Assembly (NCBI GenBank): GCA_015039365.1
Contig: WION01000014.1
Coordinates: 620,001-684,000, forward strand
Source: Amanita rubescens
Lineage: Eukaryota; Basidiomycota; Agaricomycetes; Agaricales; Amanitaceae
Length of the DNA: 64,000 nucleotides
Direction of reading: 5' to 3'
The notes beneath the pieces are model-generated. The model worked only from the letters and a program-made list of their open reading frames with translations, was not told where the DNA came from and made no database searches. Below are positions 31,419 through 43,822 of this stretch, in pieces. The position numbers and the translations under genes were made by a program. Position 1 is the first letter of the stretch. Each line of letters opens with the position of its first letter.

Positions 31419-32268
31419 TATTACACCCCTGTTTCACTCCTTAAAACACCGCATGTTTCGCACATGCATGACTCATGTAGATAACCCTGTACCCCGATGA
31501 AGTCATACCCTATACCCATACCCTGTACCCTGTATAGTATATAAGTAGAATGATTGTAATAGGTAGAACAAGCAACAAGCTCGTCTTTCCTTGGATAGCT
31601 TAGTTGTGATCCTTATCCAACTTGCCTTGAACCTAGACGGTTCTTGTTCTCATTCTCATCGCTTGACACTGTCAGCGATAGCCTCTAAGAGTGATTGAGT
31701 CTTGTGTTGTGACGCCTATCTAGGGCTCATGACAACAACATGGGACACCCAGTAGTTTTGACGGGTGAGGGTGCTGCAGCAGAGGACTGGCATATGAATA
31801 AATGATAAGCCATTAGGACTTTGCAGATATACGGATAACAAGAAGGCAAAAAGCGGATAAGCCCAGGAAGATTGTGAGTGCCACTTGACCTCACATCATA
31901 ATTTTTGGATTTCTTCCAGTTCATCTGGAATACGAACCTTAAAGGGGAGGTAATGTCACACCCCTGTTTCACTCCTTGATATGCCACATGCTTCGCACAT
32001 GTACAACTCATGTATTTAACCCTGTACCCTAATGACTTCATACCCTATACCACAACCCTATGCCCTAGGTAGTATATAAGTAGAGTAATATGTAGTAAAT
32101 ACCCAAGCAACAAGCTAGTCTTTCAACCTTGGACAGTTTAGTTGTGATTCCCATCTCAACTTGCCCTGACCCTTGATGGGTCTTGTATTCATCCTTGCTG
32201 CTTGACGCTGTCAGCAGTAGCTACGAAGTGATTGAGCCTTGTGTTGTGATGCCTGTCTAACCATTGCT
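31419..32268 (+). mobile_element. Miniature LTR element (TRIM-like), two LTRs around 219 bp
   Basis: Two direct repeats of about 316 bp, 31419-31734 and 31954 to about 32268, share the start (ACACCCCTGTTTCACTCCTT), a TATA-type AGTATATAAGTAGA (31540 and 32072) and a CTGTCAGCGATAGC-like end. The second copy begins with an intact TGTCACACCCC directly after a polypurine tract (AAAGGGGAGGTAA, 31941-31953). The 219 bp between them carries no coding capacity. This is the structure of a terminal-repeat retrotransposon in miniature or of a large internal deletion. Copies are perhaps 80-85% alike by eye, so the insertion is old. Confidence 0.7.
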
Positions 32269-32611
32269 GCGCTCTGAGGCATTGAGGTGCTACCAGCTGC
32301 TAAAATGCAGTGTCACCATCATAGCAAAAGCCCCACCCACTATCAAGACACAACCCAGCATCTAAGCAATGAAAAAAATTGTGGGGCTATGCCATAAGAT
32401 CCAGCAGCTTAGAAAACATGTGTATCATAGCTCTGCCCCATCTTTCTTCTTTCTCAGCCTCCCTTTCCTTCATCTGGGTAGTGTTGGCCCCTCTCCCATT
32501 CCTCATTTGACATAAACCCATTCTCAACCCATCTGAAGAGGTCCCCAGCTGCATATTGAACAATTGAGTATCTGGTTTCATGGGGCCTTATGCTTGCATT
32601 TGAATGGATGA

Positions 32612-33205
32612 TCAATGCTGATGGTATAAGGAAGCAGGAAAATCAATGACCAGCCCAAGGTTCCATAGAACCAACTGGCCCCCTTCCTTGGCATCAAAGT
32701 TCCCAAAGGGGGTGATGGTGCACCACAATTGGGCAAGGTTCATCATATTGGTATGGGGGTACAATATGGTTTGCTCACCCATGTTGAAGGATCTACAAGG
32801 GTACACCCCAACATTGCCATTGTATGGATGCCTGAGGCCAGGTTTTTTTCTCTTGAGCTCCTCAACCATGTAGTTAACATGGTCATGGTTCCTTTTACTG
32901 TAGGCCTTGAAACCATCTGATGCTGGGTTAGCTCAGGCAGGGCCAATAAAGGGGCAGGTGCCTACTACTAGCATAGTTGCATATCTATTGAATTGATTGA
33001 GCCCTCTGCCATAAGCCTTTCTAGGGTGGCCTCTGTTCATTGTGAATCCCATAGATGCTGTGGCTCCTATTTCTAAAAATGAAGGATGACACCAAACTAG
33101 AAGATTAAATGACTCCAGAGCAACCAAAACAAAGTTCCAAGGCTGAATGAAAATGAGGCTCGGTCTTATAATTGGTGAGTCACATGAGTTTTTGTAATGC
33201 TCCAT
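32612..33205 (-). pseudogene. Relic resembling a TE-linked 2OG-Fe(II) oxygenase-like protein
   Basis: Two minus frames (33205-32933 and 32869-32612) join across a short gap into one protein-like stretch. The second contains HTNMMNLAQLWCTITPFGNF followed by GGQLVLWNLGLVIDFPAS, a pattern I associate with a family abundant in mushroom genomes, with HxD metal ligands, a GGHxVLWD-type strand and a later His/Arg. Here HxD reads HTN, which would remove a metal ligand. The link to the TET/JBP-like dioxygenases reported from basidiomycetes is from memory of the motif layout and is not certain. The copy is truncated, stop-containing and inactive. The 340 bp before it (32269-32611) holds no gene. Confidence 0.4.
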
Positions 33206-34090
33206 TAAGATACCAGCATTTCCTGGTTCACATGTACAAATATACCTCAGCAGCCCATGTCCAGTTGCCCTTCTCCATCACACCCAACCCCAACCATGAA
33301 TTTGCCACTATAGAACATGTACAAATGATGCATCGACTCCCTCACAGAAGCATGGCACAATGATAACTAGATTGCTCCCATCAGTCTAGCATAACACATT
33401 CACATCCTGCTGCTCCCATGCTCAACTCTATGCTGTTTCACCTGCGCCCATGCACATCAATGTACAACATATATCATTTTATACAACATGCATAGCATGC
33501 CCACATCTGGTTCCCCTGCCACTACTGCTCAACCCTTCCCTATCATGCTCAAACCCATATCTCAGCCATGTGGAAATACATCTCGTGAGGAAGCTGTATT
33601 CTACTCCCACCAAACTCACATTCATGTATGCAGTTCATGCTCACCTGCACACCCCTGCCGCCCTTTTCTGGTATATGACATGTACAAATGATGTGTCAAC
33701 TCCATTGCAGAAGCATGGCACAATGAGATCAACATGTCCACGTCCTGCTGCTCCCATGGTCAACTCTACCCATTTCACCCAACAGCACCCATGCACATCA
33801 ACAACAACTTACAGTACATTGTTTTATACAATGTAATTGAATCAGCAGTTCAGGTGGCATGGCCCTCATCATACCACCCTCTCATTCATGCTTGCAGTCA
33901 TCCTCTGCCCCCACCACCCTCACATTCATGCCCTCAGCTCACATGCACCCACAGTCACCTGCCAAACCAAACACCCATCAAAAAATCAAATGACACAATG
34001 TCCTTCGCACCAAATAAAGCCAAGAATAAGAGACCCACTAGGGCCTCTCTCTCAAATACACCTGCCGGCTCTGGGGAAAGTTCCGAGGTC
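33206..34090. repeat. Partly duplicated non-coding stretch
   Basis: Segments near 33317-33470 recur near 33678-33815 (shared words ACATGTACAAATGATG, AGAAGCATGGCACAATGA, CCTGCTGCTCCCATG, CCCATGCACATCAA), an imperfect direct duplication about 340-360 bp apart. Plus-strand open frames here are C-rich without a recognisable protein. Confidence 0.55.
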
Positions 34091-35600
34091 TTTACCCTCC
34101 CCCACACGTATCCTTGTGGACTCCTGAGAACTCCTGGCTCACTCCCGGGAATTCCCGGGACTCCAGAGGGACTCCCACCTCCCTGGAAGACCCCTCATCC
34201 CAGCCAAAATGTACTGAGAGTGAGCTGGGACTCCCGGTAGACTCCTAGTAGACTCCCAGGACTCCTCTGGACTCCCTGTATGAGGAGTCCACAAGGAGTG
34301 TAAGGACTCCTTGTTTCATTCCTGTTTATGTGGTCATGTGACATGACCAGTTGGTCTATGCACAGGCCCACAGGTATATAAGGAGGGGGCATCTGGCACA
34401 TATCCCCCAGCACCCCCTCGGGAAAAGGGGGGGGCAGTGGAGATAAGATTAGATAGATAGATAGATGATAGGCAGCTTAAGTAATATGATGGCCTAGATA
34501 AGATAAGATAAAATATAACAAAAGTGAAAATTTCCTTTTATAGAAGTGTTACATTATGTAATATGTGACCATGACAAAAAAGATGTGCCTAGCTTTTGTG
34601 ATTCAGAATATGCAACAATCATAATGCCAAATAAAGTCAAACATGAGATATTCACAAAATATATTTTCAAACATAGCTTTGAAAAAAATCAAAAAAATCA
34701 AAAAAATCATGTGATCACATCTGTGCAAGAATTGCAGTGCCAAATGCTGCCAAACTCAAGATACTTGCAAAGTACTGTTTTGAACACCAGTCTTTTGAAC
34801 CTGATCTGATTTTCTGATTGCCTGACTTGTGCTGGAACACTGGTTGTCTGATGGTGATGGTCTGACTCAGACAGTGTCTGAAACACTGGTTGTCTGTTGT
34901 CTGATATTAACTGATGACATCTGATTGTCAGACAATCAAACAACCAGTTCCAAGGCTGAATGAAATGAGGCTCCATCTTATAAGAGCTGAGCCCTGTGAT
35001 GTTTTGTAACACAACTTTAAGATGGCAGCAATTTCCATGTACAAACACCATGCACATAACGAAGATGATCAGGAAGAATGGGCCTTGGATTTGCTGCTTT
35101 GCATCCCATACTGTCCCAGCACCAGTCAGGTAATCAGGAATCAGACACCATCAGATGTCAGATTTTTGGCATGTTTTCTGATGCTACTCCGAACCATTGC
35201 ACAGGTCACTGCAACTGACTTCCAGCACTTCCAGTCACTCATAACCACCAGCAACCCCAACTTCCTAAAACTGACCAAACTTGATCATCACCAGACACCC
35301 CTCCCAAATTGACCTTGCAGGTGGTCACACATGGAGTGGCAAAACCAAAAGACAAACAGACTTTTTGCATTCACATTTTAGCTTATTTAGTTTGGCATCA
35401 TAATTCTTGCATGTCCTTGATCACATGGGACATTTTCAAGATTATTTTCGGACTTTACAATTTCCTCACACTCACATCTGAAAAGGTCTTTTGCAAATAT
35501 TTCAAGTACTTGGCATTATTTATTTGGTTTTACAATAAGTCCTATATGACCTGGATCATATGAATTTTCAGGTTTTTATTGCAAGTATAAACATTGCCAA
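34091..35600 (+). mobile_element. Partial copy of a TIR element family starting CTTTACCCTCCCCCAC
   Basis: From 34096 the sequence reads TTTACCCTCCCCCAC and a cluster of GACTCC/GGAGTC palindromes follows. A later part (34520-34800) matches, inverted, 56400-56670 in the second copy at 54905-57239 (shared words AAATTTCCTTTTATAG-like, AATGCAACAATC-like, CATGTGATCACATC). Internally 34600-34760 is repeated in inverse order at 35400-35520, making a foldback. A GATA-rich microsatellite lies at about 34441-34475. The right terminal repeat is not seen, so the copy seems truncated. No transposase is present. Confidence 0.6.
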
Positions 35601-35750
35601 ACAACATGCATGCCCACCTGAAATTTGGAAAGCAGCATGAAATTGCACTGGTACCTGCACCTGGTACCTGCACCTGTAATTGGTGTCCGTCATGCTCGAT
35701 CCCCATCGCCCACAGTGAGTACCGCTCCCTGTGTTCACTTCCCACTCCTC

Positions 35751-36730
35751 ATGGCTTTTCTCCAGCCTCCCCCTCGCAAAACCAGGCGACACCAAGGAGG
35801 CCCAGCTCTAACAGATGGGGTTAGTGAGACAGACCTTGAAAGCGAAAGTGGCATACAGGACGATGATGATTTGCCCGACATTAGTGAGATTCCATGGATG
35901 CCTTCAGACAAACTCGAAGATTGGCAATATCATATTCGCTTGCACAAGAAAGGTCATTTCTTTCTCTCAGCCCCTAAGGTCAATGTCGGAGCAGCGGCAT
36001 TCATTCATATATTGAAGTCATTACTCTCTGGCACCCTAGCCACTGAATATTTGCCCAAATCCTCTTCTGTTCGCTGCAATCTTATGGATTCAGAAGCTTT
36101 GCTGCATTTTGCTCCAAGGCCTTTTATAGCATGTGAGTGAGATCATCATTAGTTGCTAAAACATGTTCTCACTCACCCTGTAGCGGCAAACATGGGCATG
36201 TCGCCATTGGAGATGGTCCAAAATGCACATTGAGACAGAATGGTGGCTGAACATCAATGGCGGTTTTTATCACACATTGAATTTCACCCCCAAGCCCTCC
36301 CATGTCTGTTCAGACTCACTTGTGGAGTTTGAAATAGATGGAATAATGACAGCCATAGTAATGGTGCAACTGCTCGTTGAACCATACCCTGTAAATCCTT
36401 TCCTTGTCTACACAGCCTTGTTACCAAAGGGGCATGATTTTGGAAATGCATATTTCGATTGAAAGTCAAATTATTCACTTAATGTTCAGGTGAGTGATGA
36501 TTCACTGTACAATTCATTTAAATTAATGAATGACTAGATCATATCCACTCCTCAATTACAACTAGTTGATTATGGAGTAGGACTGCCAGGGAGTCAGCAT
36601 GATTCCACAACATGGCAAGAAACACATCTTCCCACTGAACATCATCGACTGTTGGGTCCTGAAGAATTTGTGTGGGCTGATTCAGCATATCCAGTGGGCA
36701 AGTGGTGCCAGGCACCTTATAAAGGGTGAG
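35751..36730 (+). pseudogene. PIF/Harbinger transposase relic (DDE_4 nuclease)
   Basis: The first exon starts at ATG 35751 (MAFLQPPPRKTRRHQ) with an acidic linker, then an unknown helical part. Introns are likely at 36133-36183 (GTGAGT...TGTAG) and at about 36490-36538 (GTGAGT...ACTAG). The nuclease part reads YFD-stop-KSNYSLNVQ, then VDYGVGLPGSQHDSTTW and EEFVWADSAYPVGKWCQ, which is the DDE_4 signature of PIF/Harbinger transposases (the second D in GSxHDS). The stop in YFD*KSN is a TGA where Arg is conserved. Other stops and a shift occur near 36223. The C-terminal part is not recognisable beyond 36730, where a further donor site (GTGAGTCTG) follows. Confidence 0.75.
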
Positions 36731-38000
36731 TCTGTCTTTGAAAACTTAGGACATACCTAATCTGTGTTCAAGGCCTGAAAAAAATAGTCAAGAGAACACC
36801 ACCTACAATTACCATGTATCTTGCATCTGCATTCATTCAGAACATGTTAAAAATGCGCCAAGTGTAGTTGCAACTCACTACAAATGTTGTAGTAGTTGTC
36901 TAGCCCTCTGATAGACTCAATACACGCTTTAGACATTCACAAATGCGGTCTATAACAATTGATAGCAGTGATATTAAGTCTATATCCAAGTGTAGGTACT
37001 GTAGTTCCCTACATGTAAGGAAACCTGGCCTGTTTGGTTCTATTTACTACCTATCCCATCAGGCGTGAGTTTAGGTGTCCACTATATCGCATTTTGTCCA
37101 CAGACACAACCGCTACACCTATAAACTAGCTCATTATACACAAAATAAAGAATATAGTATTGTAACACTAAATATAAAGCATTTGAGCGATATTTGATGT
37201 TTAATCACTCAATATTCAACAGGAGCATGCTTCCGGGACAAAAGGGTATGTCCATTCCCATCTCTTTCCTCTATTCTGTGCTGACTGCCGTTCACAGCTG
37301 AGACTCTTTGTCAATTCCAGGACTTGGACAGGAGCCCTTCTCGGTTTACCACCAGCTGAATGTACAAGAAGTTGAGGGGGGACAACGTTGTTCTTAGATG
37401 GACCAATGTGGATGGGAGGACTTGTTTGTCTCCAATATATTCTGGAGAGTTTGTTGATGATTTGGTGAGTCATACATTCAGAATTCAAATGTGTCTTGCT
37501 GATAAACATTTTCATGAATTACAGGTTTAAATTGTGGACATTTGGAATTACTGCAAGAAGTCAAGCGATCAGTGAGACTCATGAGCAGTTGACTAGGTGA
37601 GGATTTCATGAGACGCTCGTGAGTCAAAATAATCAGTTTGACTACTGCAGCCCAATAAATGGTTTCAGCAGAGTTTGCATCTCCAATGATCACCCACCCA
37701 CTATCAACTGCTTATGCACCTCCATCAACTACCAAAATCATCCTACACCCCAGCAACTGTACAGAGCCCTGGCCGCTGGCTGTGAGCCCTCTACTAGCCT
37801 GGCTTGTATTTCCATGCCATCTTGAACTGAGCCCAGGCAGATGGAGATGGTCTCTATCAGATATGTTGGATACAAGTTTGGTCATGCTCTGGATCATGGT
37901 GGATCATGCTTGATCATGATGGGACACAGCAAGTCACCATCTTCATGACATATCTCTCTTATGAACCTTTAACCTTTAACTACATTGTTTATGTATTTAA
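36731..38000. other. No gene recognised; possible decayed Harbinger tail
   Basis: Open frames here are short and unlike known proteins. A few words (EHASGT-like near 37220) could be remnants of the Harbinger C-terminus. No repeats longer than a few bases or RNA genes were recognised. Confidence 0.4.
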
Positions 38001-39080
38001 ATTAAACATTAGCCTCTTGGTTCACATTGTCAAGCTCCAGACATCTTAACTTATCCTGTGTAGAACTGAGCTTGTCTTCAGCATCACTATATCCAATCTT
38101 CTGCTTCAAAGTTTTTCCTACATGAAGGCAATTTGTGATAGATGGTATGACTGTAGGTGTTGACTTACCTGTGAATATGTTGAATCTAGCAAGGTTAAGC
38201 ATCACAGCACAGCAGTCATTTTGAATTGCCTGCCTTTCAAAGGCACCAGCATCAATGTTAACTGCACTTCAACAATGTCCCCTTCTCGAAATAAGACAGG
38301 TGCGATGGGGCTGTATCTGGAGATTTCTATTGTTAGTAACCTTCATTTGGAGTATAGTGAAGGTTCCAAAGTGATGTATTTAATAGCTCCATTTGATCCT
38401 TCGCTTTGTTCATAATACCATACAACGTTATCCTCAGTATGGAAATAGATGCCTCCAACTGCTCATGTTAATATCCCTTTCGGATCAATGTCTCTGCTGA
38501 AAGGTATGTGCTTTGAGTAGGGATGATCTTTCCATGATGAAAAGTACTGGTTAGAGCAGTTGATGGTGGTTGCATGTTCACCATTCTGATTGATAATTGT
38601 GTTGGCCTGAAGTTTACCGGTTGGAACAAATTGGTTGAACATGGCATATATGTCTATCAAGCCTTTTATTGAAGCTTCAAAATTAGTGTTTCCTAGACCA
38701 CCAGTTAAATCCACTGCTTGTTGAAGGTATTTCCATTGTTTTGACATGACGCTGAAACAAAATGATAACTGTCAATGCCATGCATTTGTATAACAGTGCA
38801 TTTTGGCTTATGATATCTCATTGTTGAATGGGGGAAGGTTGTACCAATGGAGAATTCCTTGTATGTGAACTACGACCTCTGAGTCTTCACTTCCAATATC
38901 ATTGGGTTCCTTTTTATGTAGAAGATGCCATGTGGATAAAGGCGACTGCATCACTGTGTACTTATCCGACCAGCTCCTTTTCTTTAAAATGTTAATCAGT
39001 GAAAGGGGCTGATACATCTTATTTACAAACCATTGTGATTTCTGACAGCTGCAGTAGGTTTGGGCTCCCATCAATGCTTG
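38000..39080 (-). pseudogene. Decayed fungal lineage-specific hypothetical protein
   Basis: Minus frames at 39074-38808 and 38747-38463, and a further stretch down to about 38170, read as consecutive pieces: a start with CSCQKSQWFVNKMY, then KYLQQAVDLTGGLGNTNF, then PFSRDIDPKGILT, YFHTEDNVVWYYE, and IAPVLFREGDIVEVQLTLML. The order resembles a protein group widespread and multiplied in mushroom genomes whose function is unknown (the DPxGVLT...HTEDNxVxYY pattern is from memory). Stops and frameshifts separate the pieces and no start codon is convincing. It may be carried by a transposon. Confidence 0.4.
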
Positions 39081-40929
39081 CTCACTCTTGAGTTAATTGA
39101 GCAAGCACATTTGCTTTAGTTGAAGTTTTTTGGTGAGTGGCCATGCACTGTGCTAAATGACAAAGCTTCTAACATACCTGCTTCTTTCCAGTTGTAATTG
39201 TCATTCATTGTCAATAGCCAAGACGCTAAACTTGGGAATTACTGAGTTTTTGGATGCACTACTCTACCACTAATGCTATATACGCTGCCATACATTCCCA
39301 TCATTTGGAACCCACATGTGGTACAGCCCATTTGGGTGCAATTTATTTTTATTTACTGACAGTAGCAGTTGATGAGTAGTAATCTGCTCCAGTGTTACAG
39401 CTGGATCCAGATTGATGAGGGGCCTGAATTTCAAGTCCAACAAACCTGGTATCATTGGCATCACTTGTCAGAACCTGCACCATGGAGTGACATATCTCAA
39501 GGCCAGGCTGCTCTTGGTTACTACTACTCTTCACTACTCACTGGCAGCATTTGTACATCTTTTCTATCAATGACATGACAGCGCGAGCCTCACCAACCCA
39601 GATGATGCCATTACATCAGGCTTTTGGGACTTGAAAATCAGGCCCTGCTGCATGTGTATTTTTCACAAATCCAGCTGTAATGCAGAGTCAGCCTTGGCAC
39701 TTGCATGCATGACAATTAAAAGCTGCACTGAATTTCAGAATGCAGTCAATTTAGAAGCCGGTTTTTCAATCAATTAGAAACTGACAAGGCATTTTCGCAC
39801 TTTATGTAAGCTGTATTAAAGCATGCAGATGGATGTGTTTTGTCCAGTGTGGAAAGGGGTAAAAGTTTTGTCAAATGCCAGTTTGAGTTCAATGCTGATA
39901 TTGATACCAGAATGATACTGTTCCAGGTATTGTTTTCCGTACAGATGCCCTATGACTTGTCTCTTATGGACCAAAGCTATTTTTGTATGGAATGCCCTTA
40001 CTAGCACTGTCAGACCTGTTCCGCCAAATTTGTTTCATTTTTCAGTAACTTGATTTAGATTGCGCATGGCAATGAAGTTGCTATGGTCTAGGTAGCAATC
40101 TCTGTGTTCCTGAAACTAATGCATCATAATATGGTCATGACCTTTTGGGGGGAAAGCAATATGATAGTCACTTACTTTTTGCTATTGTGCAGGGCACTGA
40201 AGCTGCTAGTCTTGGTAGCAATCTCTGTGTTCCAGAAACAACTGTGTCATAACACTGTCATGATCTTTTTTTTGGTAAGAGAGAAGCCAATCATTGCACC
40301 AACTCACATGCAATTTGGCAGGTATAAAGGGCAGGAGATGGGAAGGTGGACTGGACCATTCATTCAATTTGTTTTGATTCTTATCTGCTGTTACCTGCCA
40401 GGCTTTCAGCCTTATATTTTGGGAAAAGCAATCATCATCTTGTACCCATGTAAGTCCCTACCAAATTCAAGATAGCGTGTTTAAATTCAACCATATCTTC
40501 AGGAAAGGTCAAATGAAAAAGGAGTCAAAGAACACTATAATTGAGATGTAAGAGCATTTTTGCTGTGGTTTTATATGTGCTTAAAACATACATATATTTA
40601 GTGCCTCCAGTGAGGAAGACCCTGTTGCTTCTGACAATAAATTGTGAGTTTCTTTGTTGACAATTCGTCCAATCAACCCCTTTTGTAAATCAGGATAGTA
40701 GGGTAAAGCAAAAAAAGCCACAATTAAGCTGTGTTGCTATGGAGTGAGTAGGCTTGCATCGTTTGACAGTTTGTGCTTATTAAATGTCATATGTAACATG
40801 ATTAGTGTGTCTTCCTCCAATAGTGGTCCTAAAAAGTAGATGATGATCTCTTCAATTTTAAAGTTGATCATGATGGTGATAGAGTTAAGTGAATGTAGGT
40901 TAAATGTGAAATTTCGTTCATCATCAGTT
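39081..40929. other. AT-rich stretch without recognisable genes
   Basis: Only short open frames are found, none resembling a known protein. Two phrases recur about 110 bp apart (GTAGCAATCTCTGTGTTCC near 40091 and 40218, each followed by a CATAA-type and TCATGA-type word), which suggests an old local duplication. Confidence 0.5.
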
Positions 40930-42134
40930 ATTCACATTAACTTTTTTTGTTGAATGCCATCAGCTAAAGCAAAGCTTCCCAGTCTATGTATGTGTAGACT
41001 GTATGCCAATTTATCTATTTCTAACCCTTTGAAAAAGCTGCAAGACTTTGCTGTTACCAGGCAATGCCTCCAGGTCTGAAACGGCTTTCCAGAAGAGTTC
41101 AGCCTGCATCTTCTGAGACTTGCGGCTTTGCTCATACATCTCTTCAGTTACTATGCTTCCAACTAATTCGTGAGGATGGCCTTTGCCTCCGAGCCAACGG
41201 ACAAACCATGTACGGAACAGTTCAGCGAAGAAATTAATTAGCCTTGCATGAACAGAGTGGGTTGAATATTCGATAGTGGATTTGTCTACTGAGGTTGCCA
41301 GGGCCAGTGATACAGTTATTCCATAGGGTGCTGACAAGCTGGAAGGCGTAAAGGTATGTATCTTCCTCTGTTTCGTACTCCAGAGGAGCTTTGATGATTG
41401 ACCGGACACCGCACAGGCCGAGATGAACCCCATGCTCAATGAGCAGGACATTAAACAATTGGCTCCTGATGTTGGCATGTTGCGTGTCATTGTGAGGTTT
41501 GACAAAATAAGTGGCAGGGGCTCCGATTGGATTGTCGAATGCTCGACGCAGGAGGATGTCTTGGATAGCCTCAAGTACAGAGATGCTTTCCTTCCTTTGC
41601 TGAGTTTGAAGAGCTCTGTGAGAGCCTTGTGTGTATCTTTGTCAGGAATCATAGCAAATAAATACTCGCATTTATAATCCTCATCCAGGGATGGTGGATC
41701 CATCAGGAACTCGAGGCATCCAGGTCAATTTCTTGGAAGCTCGGATAACCGATTTCACATTTGATATCGGGTTCCGTTGATGATGTATTGACTTTCTTCA
41801 GAATCAACTCGTATCCAAATGCAACAATGAGAGTCTTCCAAAGTTCAAGATGTTTGACTTCAAAATAAAGATCCAGATCTGCATTTTGATAGATTGTCCT
41901 TTCAAAAAATTGTAATGCTGTGGAACCGCTGATAACAGCATTAGTTCGTTCCATCATATATGCAAAATCAATAATGTGGGAGTCCGTTTCCAAGAAAGGC
42001 GTAATCACTCTTTGTAGACTGAAAGTGAATCGGCAATAAGCTTCTTTCAAAACCTTCATTCTCCTAGAGGTGCGTTCTAGAACCAAAAGATCTTGAATTG
42101 GCAACAAGTCAAATATGTCGTGCCACAGTTCCAC
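40930..42134 (-). pseudogene. F-box-like protein relic, frameshifted
   Basis: The frame from 42134 to 41703 starts MELWHDIFDLLPIQDLLVLE, which fits an F-box helix pattern (LP...L...LE.TSR), followed by NAVISGSTALQFFER and NADLDLYFE. The GSTALQFF...DLDLYF pattern occurs in an expanded mushroom family of F-box-like proteins with a nucleotidyltransferase-like fold. The sequence continues in shifted frames (41703-41011 and the 41458-41234 alternative, with GVHLGLCGVRSII), so at least one indel has occurred. F-box proteins select targets for SCF ubiquitin ligases. Here the copy is broken and lacks a complete C-terminal part, so it is best treated as a pseudogene. Confidence 0.5.
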
Positions 42135-42221
42135 CCACGCTCAATGAGCTGCATTTGTTGTCATTCAAAGTATGTAACATTGAAAGAACGGTGTTACTCA
42201 CTGGTCGTAAGCTATCATGGT

Positions 42222-42490
42222 ACTATCTTTGCTACGAAGAAGGTACCAGTTTCTTTATAGCTTGACTCAATACTATTGATTATTCATCTTTGGCTTAAAC
42301 ATTTTGTGAAGAACAGGCCTATACTGCCCAACTCTACCGTTTCATACAATCAACTGAAAACATAACAAGAGACCATCATTTGCAGTATGTTATAGGCCTA
42401 TTCTTCGCAAAATGTTTAAGCCGAAGATGAATAATCAATAGTATTGAGTCGAGCTATAAAAGAAACTGGTACCTTCTTTGTAGCAAGATT
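42222..42490. repeat. Inverted duplication at the left edge of the Helitron
   Basis: About 100 bp arms at 42222-42328 and 42391-42490 are reverse complements with few mismatches (core GATTATTCATCTTTGGCTTA versus TAAGCCGAAGATGAATAATC). The right arm runs into the Helitron Rep coding sequence (AAACTGGTACCTTCTTTG), so the left arm is an inverted copy of Helitron-side sequence. It may mark where the N-terminal part of Rep was lost. Confidence 0.8.
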
Positions 42491-43607
42491 AGCTCTTCAC
42501 TTACATATGATGATTTGGATCAAAGGAAACTTGACTCCACAGAAAATGCGTGAACAGATTCTAGATCCTAACTCTGACTTTCAAGAAACAATTATTGCTT
42601 GGATTGAAAGTTGCCAAATTGGTGAATTTTTGACAGGGACAAAAGATGAAGTTTTACAAAGAATGGAATATATGAGCAAGTCAGAAGAATATAAAGACCC
42701 TACTGAAACATTGCCTGATGCCCCTCCTCCAATGTGCCCAACAGAATGTAATGCCTGTCAGAAATGTGATGATATTGCAGGATGGTGGAAAAATTTTGAA
42801 TTTGTAGTTGATGACATTGTGAGCAAGTCAAACATTCATAACTGTGACAGAGGGTTAAACAAAGATGGATCAATAAATAAAAGACTGACATATGTTGGAT
42901 GTAGAGATAACAAATATGGCACATGGAAAGCACAATTTCCAAGGCCTACCTTTGAAGTTACGGAAATTGATCCAGAGACTGGTTCTTTGAACTTGAAAAA
43001 AGGTGAACCATGGATGAACTTCATAACAACATATCTGACATACATATTTAGATGCAATACAGATGTCACAAGCATGTGGTCAGGAACTGCATTAAAAGCA
43101 GTTATTGTATACATTTCTGACTATATTACTAAAAGCAGCTTAAAAACACATGTAGTGTTTGAAGCAATAAAAAGCATATTTGATAGAAATCGAGAAATCG
43201 TAAATTTGTTGTCAACAAAGTCAGAAATGGGAGGACCAATGGTTTGCATGTATCTCCTTGGTAATCCAGATCACTACACTTCACATAAATTTATTCCTTT
43301 CTACTGGAAACCAATTGTGAATGAGGTGCATAGTGTCTGGGACTCTGAAGTGGCTTCCACTTTAAATAATAAGGTTGCAATTATTAAAGTCAAAAAGCAA
43401 ATCATTGGATTTTCACCAGTTTATGACTATATTTACAGACCAAGTGAATTGGAGGACTTATGTTTGTATGACTGGGTTAGAAGATGTGAACGAAAGCGTA
43501 TTACAACAAAAGACCTAAAGACAAAAGAAAGTAAAAGGAATGATACATGTATTGAAGATGATATTGAAGAATGTGATGAATTGGCATTTGCTTCAGACAA
43601 GAGATGA
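42444..43607 (+). pseudogene. Helitron Rep (HUH endonuclease), C-terminal part
   Basis: Rep nicks and joins single-stranded DNA during rolling-circle transposition. The frame contains the HUH motif (LHLHMMIW, residues 17-24 or so), a Cys cluster (MCPTECNACQKC) and the two-tyrosine region (VIVYISDYITKSSLKTH), all typical of Helitron_like_N proteins. Part of the sequence before HUH is absent: the inverted duplication meets the gene at GTFFVARLALHLH. The frame ends at a TGA at 43605 and continues after a shift in the next frame (43604-43804, EEDIKEDNNE...), then past another TGA (GN-stop-EYYYYCMTMLTSFKPW), where an Arg codon is expected. The copy is inactive. Confidence 0.85.
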
Positions 43608-43822
43608 TTGAAGAGGATATCAAAGAGGACAATAATGAATGTGAAAATGATACAAAATCTCACAAACTGCAAAAAAATAGATACTATTTCAACAAGTTAC
43701 ATCCACTGTCTGAAACTCATGTAACTCAATTGCGTCCTGAAAAAGAAGATTTTGTGGTTAACTTTATAGGAGGAGCATTACCTAGATGTGATCAAGGAAA
43801 CTGAGAATACTATTACTATTGC

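Noticed and set aside
31419..32268. Two independent solo LTRs
   Set aside because: The polypurine tract before the second copy and the PBS-like TGGGACACC after the first favour one miniature element.
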